Positions 5,644 to 10,956 of a stretch of 10,956 nucleotides of DNA are shown one piece after another; position 1 is the stretch's first letter; every line of letters begins with the position of its first letter. Under the pieces are notes generated by a model, which did no database searches, was not told where the DNA came from, and saw only the letters and a list, made by a program, of their open reading frames with translations. A program made the position numbers and the translations under genes. The stretch is from Spirochaetota bacterium (GTDB taxonomy: Bacteria > Spirochaetota > JAGLSM01 > JAKPMW01): positions 1 to 10,956 of the forward strand of contig JAKPMW010000064.1 of assembly GCA_029548715.1 (NCBI GenBank), read 5' to 3'.

Positions 5644-6396
5644 TTATTTGTAATTAATGATTCTTGCGAAACTCTCAGCCTTGAGACTGGCCCCCCCGAC
5701 GAGGGCACCATCGATGTTGGGCTTTTTCATCAGTTCATCGACATTTTTCTCGTTGACCGAGCCGCCGTAGAGGATGCGGACCGAATCCGCCACCTGCTCG
5801 CCGTAGAGACCACCCAGCACCCGTCTGATATGGGCATGCATGTCATCCGCCTGCTCAGGAGTGGCCGTTTCGCCGGTCCCGATGGCCCAGACCGGCTCGT
5901 AGGCTATCACGGATACCAGGGCATCGGATGTCCCGACACCGGCACAGGCCGCAGAGACCTGCCGTGCAACAACCTCTTCGGCCTGACCAGCCTTCCGCTC
6001 GGCCAGTGTCTCACCGACACAGAGCAGGGGAACCATCCGCCCGCTCAAGACAGCCCGCATCTTGCGGGCAACCAGGCTGTCGGACTCCCCGAATATGGCC
6101 CGGCGCTCGCTGTGCCCGATGATCACATGGGTACACCCGGCCGAACGCAGCATCTCAAGCGAAACCTCACCGGTATAGGCACCCGAGGCTTCATGATGCA
6201 GGGTCTGGGCTCCGAGCATGATCCCGCTCTGTCCGAGAATCCTGTGCACAGGAGAAAGACAGACCGCCGGGGGACAGAGGAGCACTTCCCGTCCGGTATC
6301 TCCGCGAAACCCGGCGAGGATCGCGCGCGCCAGGTCCTGTGCCTGGGGGATCGTCATGTTCATTTTCCAGTTTCCGGCCAGCAGGGGTTTGCGCAC
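5644..6396 (-). CDS. tpiA: Triosephosphate isomerase
   Basis: Interconverts glyceraldehyde-3-phosphate and dihydroxyacetone phosphate as a cytosolic TIM-barrel dimer. From the chosen start the protein has 250 residues, the usual length. Substrate-binding Lys11 is in AGNWKMN, catalytic His95 in IIGHSERR and catalytic Glu167 in AYEPVWAIGTG; the phosphate loops RILYGGSVN and GALVGGASL follow. I chose a GTG start at 6396 because GGAGG lies 5 bases upstream and the protein then begins RKPLLAGNWKMN as homologues do; the in-frame ATG at 6468 would add 24 unrelated residues. It is convergent with deoC, whose triose product is its substrate, and divergent from speA. The pairing may be functional, although tpiA is also needed for glycolysis. 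No targeting extension is visible. Confidence 0.97.
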   Translation of the reverse strand: MRKPLLAGNWKMNMTIPQAQDLARAILAGFRGDTGREVLLCPPAVCLSPVHRILGQSGIMLGAQTLHHEASGAYTGEVSLEMLRSAGCTHVIIGHSERRAIFGESDSLVARKMRAVLSGRMVPLLCVGETLAERKAGQAEEVVARQVSAACAGVGTSDALVSVIAYEPVWAIGTGETATPEQADDMHAHIRRVLGGLYGEQVADSVRILYGGSVNEKNVDELMKKPNIDGALVGGASLKAESFARIINYK

Positions 6397-6488
6397 GGGG
6401 TCCTCCAGAGCATCTCGGATTACACAGTCAAGGTACTGCAGACCCGGGCCGATGGCAATCCACCCCAAACATGGTTCCGGTTTTCCCG

Positions 6489-6517
6489 TTGACCGTGCGG
6501 CACCCCGGGGATACGAT
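6489..6517 (+). promoter_or_regulatory. Candidate sigma-70 promoter for the speA operon
   Basis: TTGACC at 6489-6494 (5 of 6 to consensus) and TACGAT at 6512-6517 (4 of 6) are separated by exactly 17 bases. Transcription would begin near 6524, leaving a leader of about 98 bases that contains a stable hairpin. Confidence 0.45.
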
Positions 6518-6540
6518 CCTCCTTGGGCGGATCATGGGGG

Positions 6541-6566
6541 CCGGCTGTCAGCCCGAGACAAGCCGG
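6541..6566 (+). other. Leader hairpin upstream of speA
   Basis: CCGGC (6541-6545) pairs with GCCGG (6562-6566), and TGTC (6546-6549) with GACA (6557-6560), leaving one bulged A at 6561 and the 7-base loop AGCCCGA. No U-tract follows, so it is not an obvious terminator. It would be near the 5' end of the speA mRNA if the candidate promoter is real. It could be an mRNA-stabilising or regulatory structure. Confidence 0.45.
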
Positions 6567-6621
6567 GCGGATATGTAGTATTTTATACAGGCTTCACCAA
6601 CCCACCCCGGGAGGTTTTCCC

Positions 6622-8541
6622 TTGGCCAAACAGGATATCCTCGGTCGCTGGTCCATCAACGATTCGGCCAATCTGTACGGAATCAAGGACTGGGGAGCCG
6701 GATACTTCGACCTCTCCCCGGCAGGAGAGGTCGTGGTCCGGGCTGCACCAGGCGACAAGGGGTCCGAGGTCAGCCTGATGGAAATCATCTCCGGAATAAA
6801 CGAACGCGGAATGGGAATGCCCGTCCTGCTGCGGATAGAAAACCTCCTGGACAGCCAGATCAGCCGGCTGAACGAGAGTTTCCGCAAAGCCATGCGCAAC
6901 CTTGGATACCGCGGACGCTATCAGGGCGTCTTTCCCATCAAGGTCAACCAGCAGGCACAGGTGATCGAGGAGATCTCGCGTTTTGGCGGCCGGTTCAACC
7001 ACGGACTCGAAGCCGGAAGCAAGGCCGAGCTGGTAATCGCCCTTTCGATGCTCCATTCGCGCGACTGCCTCCTGATCTGCAACGGATACAAGGACGAAGA
7101 ATTCATCCGTCTCGGCCTGCATGCCGTCAAACTCGGGTACAAATGTTTTTTTGTCATCGAGACCCCTGCCGAACTGGACATCATCCTCAAGGAGAGCACC
7201 GCCCTCGACGTCCGGCCCCTGATCGGCATCCGGCTCAAGCTCTCGACCAGGGCCGCCGGCCACTGGCAGGATTCGGGCGGGGACAACTCGATCTTCGGGC
7301 TTTCGACAAACCAGATGGTTGATGTCCTCGACCGGATCAAGGCTGCCGGACTGATCGACTGTCTGCAACTCCTGCACTACCACCTCGGAAGCCAGATTCC
7401 CAACATCCGTGACATCCGTGCCGCCATCCGCGAGACCGCCCGCTACTACGCCGAGATGGTCAAGGAAGGCGCCCCGATGGGCTACATCGACCTGGGCGGC
7501 GGGCTGGCCGTGGACTACGACGGAAGCCAGACAAATTTTGTCCACTCGAAAAACTACACCCTTGACGAATACTGTGCAGACGTCGTCGAAGTGGTGATGG
7601 AAATTCTGGACAGCGGGGAAATCCCCCACCCCGTCATCATCACCGAAAGCGGGCGGGCCATCGTCGCCTACTCTTCAATCCTGCTCTTTAACGTCCTCGA
7701 CACCAACACCTGGCAGGCCGGCTCGATTCCAGAGACTCTCCCCGGGGAAAGTCCCGAGCTCCTCGAAAATCTCTGGCTGGTCCGGCAGAGCATGACCCTC
7801 AAAAACATCCAGGAGTGCTACAACGATGCCGTCTACTACCGCGAGGAAATCCGCGAGCAGTTCAAGCACGGCAATATCACCCTGCGCCAGCGAGCCCTCT
7901 CGGACAGCATCTTTATCGACATCATCCACAGGATCGCGGCCTCGCTTGACAAGGTCAAGCGGGTTCCCCCGGAACTGGTGGGACTCCAGGAAGTCCTCTA
8001 CGACGTCTATTACGGAAACTTTTCTGTCTTCCAGAGCCTGCCGGACGCCTGGGCCATCGACCAGATCTTTCCCCTGATGCCGATCCACCGCCTGCAGGAG
8101 GAACCTGTCCGCCGGGCCATCATCGCGGACATTACCTGTGACAGTGACGGAAAGATCGACAAATTTGCCGATCTCCACGATGTGCGCAAGACCATCCCCG
8201 TCCATACCCTGCGGGAAAACGAAGAGTATTACATCGGAGTTTTTCTTGTCGGGGCCTATCAGGAGACACTGGGCGATCTGCACAACCTGATGGGGGATAC
8301 CAATGTCGTCAGTGTGCGCATCAACGATAACGGGAGTTTCGATTTTGTCCGTGAGATCGAGGGGGACTCGATCTGGGACATCCTGACCTATGTCGAATAC
8401 GAGCCCAAAAACCTCGTGGCCCGCTTCAGGGACAAGGCCGAGCAGGCGGTCAAGGACGGATATATCTCCGTTGCCGAGCGGCGGATCGTCCTTGACGAAT
8501 TTGAAGCCAGTATCCGGGGCTATACCTATTACGAAAAATGA
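6622..8541 (+). CDS. speA: Biosynthetic arginine decarboxylase
   Basis: PLP-dependent fold-III enzyme that decarboxylates L-arginine to agmatine, the first step of agmatine-based polyamine synthesis. From the chosen start it has 639 residues, the normal SpeA size. The PLP lysine is Lys107 in GVFPIKVNQQAQ. Other family marks are LLHYHLGSQIPN, YIDLGGGLAVDYDG (glycine-rich phosphate loop), ITESGRAIVAY, ADITCDSDGKIDKF and the C-terminal GAYQETLGDLHNLMGDTNVV. I chose a TTG start because GGGAGG lies 7 bases upstream and the protein then begins with AKQDILGRWSINDSANLYG as homologues do; the in-frame ATG at 6523 adds 33 residues without similarity. It heads an operon with two genes for aminopropyl-group addition from aspartate semialdehyde. 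An 8-base-pair hairpin follows its stop immediately. Confidence 0.96.
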   Translation: MAKQDILGRWSINDSANLYGIKDWGAGYFDLSPAGEVVVRAAPGDKGSEVSLMEIISGINERGMGMPVLLRIENLLDSQISRLNESFRKAMRNLGYRGRYQGVFPIKVNQQAQVIEEISRFGGRFNHGLEAGSKAELVIALSMLHSRDCLLICNGYKDEEFIRLGLHAVKLGYKCFFVIETPAELDIILKESTALDVRPLIGIRLKLSTRAAGHWQDSGGDNSIFGLSTNQMVDVLDRIKAAGLIDCLQLLHYHLGSQIPNIRDIRAAIRETARYYAEMVKEGAPMGYIDLGGGLAVDYDGSQTNFVHSKNYTLDEYCADVVEVVMEILDSGEIPHPVIITESGRAIVAYSSILLFNVLDTNTWQAGSIPETLPGESPELLENLWLVRQSMTLKNIQECYNDAVYYREEIREQFKHGNITLRQRALSDSIFIDIIHRIAASLDKVKRVPPELVGLQEVLYDVYYGNFSVFQSLPDAWAIDQIFPLMPIHRLQEEPVRRAIIADITCDSDGKIDKFADLHDVRKTIPVHTLRENEEYYIGVFLVGAYQETLGDLHNLMGDTNVVSVRINDNGSFDFVREIEGDSIWDILTYVEYEPKNLVARFRDKAEQAVKDGYISVAERRIVLDEFEASIRGYTYYEK

Positions 8542-8560
8542 GGCAGGTGGTACACCTGCC
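8542..8560 (+). other. Intercistronic hairpin right after speA
   Basis: GGCAGGTG (8542-8549) and CACCTGCC (8553-8560) form a perfect 8-base-pair stem with a GTA loop, starting on the base after the speA stop. No U-tract follows, and the next gene's ribosome site begins only 13 bases later. It therefore resembles an mRNA 3'-end stabiliser or an attenuator more than a full terminator. Confidence 0.6.
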
Positions 8561-8589
8561 CCGTACACTCTCAGGAAGGATCATACGTG

Positions 8590-9804
8590 ATGGCCAAAAA
8601 AGTTCTGATCATCGGCGCCGGAGGCGTCGGCCATGTTGTCGCCCACAAATGCGCCCAGGCAAGCGAAACCTTTGGGGACATCGTCCTCGCCAGCAGGACC
8701 GAATCCAGGTGCAGGCTGATCGCCGATGACGTGTCACGCCGGCTGGGACGCAGCATCAAGACAGCCACGGTCAATGCTGATGACGAGGCGTCCCTCATTT
8801 CGCTGATCGAACGCGAACAGCCGGACCTCCTGATCCATGTCGCCCTGCCGTATCAGGATCTCGTGATCATGAATGCCTGCATCAAGACACGAACACACTA
8901 CCTTGATACCGCCAATTTCGAACCTCGTGATACTGCAAAATTCGAATACGTTCCACAATGGAAACTGGCAGGTGAATTTGAAAAGGCCGGAGTCATGGCC
9001 CTCCTGGGGAGCGGATTTGACCCGGGTGTAACCAATGTCTACACCGCCTGGGCCGCCAAGCATTGCCTCGATACCATCGAATACCTTGATATCGTGGACG
9101 TCAACGGTGGCAACCACGGCCAGCCCTTTGCCACCAACTTCAATCCCGAAATCAATATCCGCGAAGTGACCGCACCCTGCCGGCACTGGGAAGACGGCGC
9201 CTTTGTCGAAACGCCTGCCCTTTCGATGCACATGCCGTTTGAGTGCCCCGAGGATGTGGGCACCTACGAGATCTACCGCCTCTACCATGAAGAGATGGAA
9301 AGCCTGGTCAGGAATTTCCCCGGAATCAGGCGGGCCCAGTTCTGGATGAGTTTTTCCCAAAACTATCTCAAGCATCTTGAAGTACTGCAAAACGTGGGCA
9401 TGACCCGAATCGATCCGGTCAGCTACAACGGGATGGAGATTGTGCCCCTCCAGTTTCTCAAGGCTGTCCTGCCCGAGCCATCCAGTCTCGGCCCCCTCAC
9501 AAGAGGGCAGACCTGCATCGGGATCATCGCCCGGGGCAAAAGGAATGGTGTTGACAAGAGCATCTACATCTACAATATCTGCAGTCATGAGGATGCCTTC
9601 AGTGAAGTCGGAAGCCAGGCCATCAGCTACACCACAGGGGTTCCGGCCATGCTTGGGGCCAAGATGATGCTGGACGGCAAATGGATGAAGCCGGGCGTTT
9701 TCAACATGGAAAATTTTGACCCGGACCCCTTCATGGACGAGATTGGCCGCTTTGGTCTGCCCTGGAAACTGCAGGATCCGGCCCGGGTGCGGGACTCTTT
9801 CTGA
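8590..9804 (+). CDS. Carboxynorspermidine/carboxyspermidine dehydrogenase family (saccharopine dehydrogenase-like)
   Basis: NAD(P)H-dependent enzyme that joins L-aspartate semialdehyde to a diamine (putrescine or 1,3-diaminopropane), giving carboxyspermidine or carboxynorspermidine. The protein has 404 residues from the ATG, typical for the family. It opens with a Rossmann glycine motif, VLIIGAGGVGHVVAHKCAQA, then DIVLASRTESRC. Family marks follow: THYLDTANFEPRDTAKFEY, LLGSGFDPGVTNVYTAW and DVNGGNHGQPFATNFNPE. AGGAAGGA at 8573-8580 precedes the start; a GTG one codon earlier is an equally spaced alternative. Its stop overlaps the start of the nspC-like gene by one base. Because the upstream gene makes agmatine, the true amine partner could be agmatine, giving carboxyaminopropylagmatine; sequence alone does not tell these subfamilies apart. 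Confidence 0.92.
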   Translation: MAKKVLIIGAGGVGHVVAHKCAQASETFGDIVLASRTESRCRLIADDVSRRLGRSIKTATVNADDEASLISLIEREQPDLLIHVALPYQDLVIMNACIKTRTHYLDTANFEPRDTAKFEYVPQWKLAGEFEKAGVMALLGSGFDPGVTNVYTAWAAKHCLDTIEYLDIVDVNGGNHGQPFATNFNPEINIREVTAPCRHWEDGAFVETPALSMHMPFECPEDVGTYEIYRLYHEEMESLVRNFPGIRRAQFWMSFSQNYLKHLEVLQNVGMTRIDPVSYNGMEIVPLQFLKAVLPEPSSLGPLTRGQTCIGIIARGKRNGVDKSIYIYNICSHEDAFSEVGSQAISYTTGVPAMLGAKMMLDGKWMKPGVFNMENFDPDPFMDEIGRFGLPWKLQDPARVRDSF

Positions 9805-10956
9805 TGCAGCGCATCAGCGACTCAATCCGCAGGCAACTGGGACTGGCCGGGGATCGTCCCTATTTTGAGGGCTTTGACCCCGAGGACTTCCCCGTGCCGG
9901 CCTTTGTGGTGGACAGGGCTGCACTCCAGTACAATCTTGACATTCTTGCCTCTGTTGCACATCAGGGTGGAGGACATGTCCTCGCGGCCCTCAAGGCATT
10001 CTCCCTGCCGGCCCTCCTTGGCCAGATCTCGGCCTCCCTTGACGGAGCAACAGCCAGCGGACTGTACGAGGCCCGCCTGGCTCGCGAGCAGGGATTCAGC
10101 TCGGTCCACGTCTTTGGCCCAGCCTATACGGACAACGAACTGGCCGGCCTGCTTGACACGGCGGATCACATCATCTTCAACTCTCCTGCACAATGGCGCC
10201 GGGTCCGTTCCGTCTGTCTCCGCGCCCGGGACAGCCAGGGTGGTTCACGCCAGAGGGCTGGCCGACCCGATCTGTCCTTCGGAATCCGGATCAATCCCGA
10301 ACACAGCGAGGGGCATGTCCTCCTCTACGATCCCTGTGCACCCAAAAGCCGGATGGGAACCACGCGCGCTGTCTGGGATGCAACCGCACTTGAGGCAGCG
10401 CGGGCCGGGGAGGCTGACTTTCTGGACGGGATCAGTGGAATTCATTTTCACAATCTCTGCGAACAGGGTGCCGAACCTCTTGAGCGAACCCTGATGGCAA
10501 TCGAGGAACACTGGGATGACATCCTCTCCCGCCCCGAAATCAGCTGGCTCAACATGGGCGGCGGGCACCATGTCACCAAGCCGGACTACAACCGGGCCCT
10601 CCTTGTCAGCCTGATGCAGCGTGCCCGCACCAGATGGAACGTGGAGGTGATGATCGAGCCGGGCGAGGCTGTCGCCATCCACAGCGGAATCCTCTCCAGC
10701 CGCATCCTTGATATCCACGAAAACTGCTGTCCAATCGCCATCCTGGATGTGTCGGCCACCTGCCATATGCCTGATACCATCGAGATGCCCTATACGCCTG
10801 CCGTCTGGGACGCACAAACCCTCTCCGGGCGTGACGAAATAGACCAGACCTGCCCGGGTGACGCTATCCGTCTTGCCGGCCGGACCTGCCTTTCAGGTGA
10901 TGTCATCGGCGAATACCGCTTTTCAGCCCGGCCAGCCCGCGGAGACGTCATCATCC
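9804..10956 (+). CDS. nspC: Carboxynorspermidine/carboxyspermidine decarboxylase, 3' end cut by window edge
   Basis: PLP-dependent fold-III decarboxylase that converts carboxyspermidine (or carboxynorspermidine) into the free triamine. The 384 complete codons seen are nearly the full length; only a short C-terminus should be missing. The PLP lysine is Lys64 in LAALKAFS. HNLCE (216-220), the glycine-rich MGGGHH (251-256), EPGEA (285-289) and the C-terminal active-site segment CLSGDVIGEY with Cys362 and Asp366 are all family hallmarks. The ATG overlaps the previous stop (TGATG), so translation is coupled. The enzyme is homologous to diaminopimelate decarboxylase (LysA), but the HNLCE and GGGHH motifs point to NspC. 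As with its partner gene, a carboxyaminopropylagmatine substrate cannot be excluded. Confidence 0.94.
   Translation, partial: MQRISDSIRRQLGLAGDRPYFEGFDPEDFPVPAFVVDRAALQYNLDILASVAHQGGGHVLAALKAFSLPALLGQISASLDGATASGLYEARLAREQGFSSVHVFGPAYTDNELAGLLDTADHIIFNSPAQWRRVRSVCLRARDSQGGSRQRAGRPDLSFGIRINPEHSEGHVLLYDPCAPKSRMGTTRAVWDATALEAARAGEADFLDGISGIHFHNLCEQGAEPLERTLMAIEEHWDDILSRPEISWLNMGGGHHVTKPDYNRALLVSLMQRARTRWNVEVMIEPGEAVAIHSGILSSRILDIHENCCPIAILDVSATCHMPDTIEMPYTPAVWDAQTLSGRDEIDQTCPGDAIRLAGRTCLSGDVIGEYRFSARPARGDVII

Larger units (their letters stand above)
6397..6621. promoter_or_regulatory. Divergent intergenic region between tpiA and speA
   Basis: These 225 bases carry a candidate promoter and a leader hairpin for speA, both listed separately. 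On the tpiA side I found TTGACT on the minus strand at 6431-6426, but no -10 at proper spacing, so the tpiA promoter is not identified. No small gene is supported here. Confidence 0.6.

Noticed and set aside
5572..6492. Plus-strand open frame (306 codons) opposite tpiA
   Set aside because: tpiA on the other strand has the full catalytic set and correct length; the plus frame begins inside the deoC terminator.
6583..7629. Long minus-strand open frame (348 codons) opposite the 5' part of speA
   Set aside because: Shadow of speA, which has all family motifs; the antisense product shows no known features.
7675..8568. Minus-strand open frame (297 codons) opposite the 3' part of speA
   Set aside because: Same codon-bias shadow effect, and it crosses the hairpin between speA and the next gene.
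8734..9588. Minus-strand open frame (284 codons) opposite the dehydrogenase gene
   Set aside because: Antisense shadow with no recognisable motif or supporting start context.

Overview
The window is a gene-dense stretch of a high-GC bacterial chromosome. It carries two recognisable modules, with two central-carbon enzymes between them. The organism is probably Gram-negative. The clues are C/G-ending codons, clear AGGAGG-type ribosome sites and a polyamine module that builds spermidine-type products from aspartate semialdehyde instead of decarboxylated SAM. That module is known from Vibrio, Campylobacter, many Desulfobacterota and other lineages, so I do not assign a phylum. I see no tRNA, rRNA, CRISPR array, insertion sequence or phage gene.

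Positions 1-4621, minus strand, hold a bacterial microcompartment (BMC) operon read right to left. The order is BMC-H (EutM-like), permuted double-type BMC-T, a second nearly identical BMC-H, two BMC-P vertex proteins (EutN/PduN/CcmL family), a PduS-like flavo/iron-sulfur protein, a PduT-like BMC-T with the pore cysteine, and a CoA-acylating aldehyde dehydrogenase (PduP/EutE type) with an N-terminal encapsulation peptide. The last gene is cut by the left edge. Two intercistronic hairpins without U-tracts lie within the operon, one after the second BMC-H gene and one between the pduS-like and pduT-like genes. No signature upstream enzyme (diol dehydratase, ethanolamine lyase, glycyl-radical enzyme) is in the window.

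Positions 4622-6396 hold a divergent control region, then deoC (deoxyribose-phosphate aldolase, plus strand) with a rho-independent terminator, then convergent tpiA (triosephosphate isomerase, minus strand, GTG start). DeoC yields acetaldehyde and glyceraldehyde-3-phosphate. Acetaldehyde is the expected substrate of the compartment's aldehyde dehydrogenase, and TpiA handles the triose phosphate. The simplest reading is a sugar-phosphate-utilising type of microcompartment, but this rests on gene neighbourhood and reaction logic. DeoC shows no targeting peptide and could be housekeeping.

Positions 6622-10956, plus strand, hold a polyamine operon: speA (arginine decarboxylase, TTG start), a carboxynorspermidine/carboxyspermidine dehydrogenase-family gene, and an nspC-family decarboxylase cut by the right edge. 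No agmatine ureohydrolase is visible. The module could therefore work on putrescine made elsewhere, or directly on agmatine through a carboxyaminopropylagmatine-type route.

The most interesting items are the possible electron conduit (PduS plus PduT-like pore cluster) in a BMC without a visible B12 enzyme, the near-perfect palindrome in the deoC leader within the divergent region, the Gly-to-Asp change in DeoC's phosphate-binding loop, and the intercistronic hairpins.
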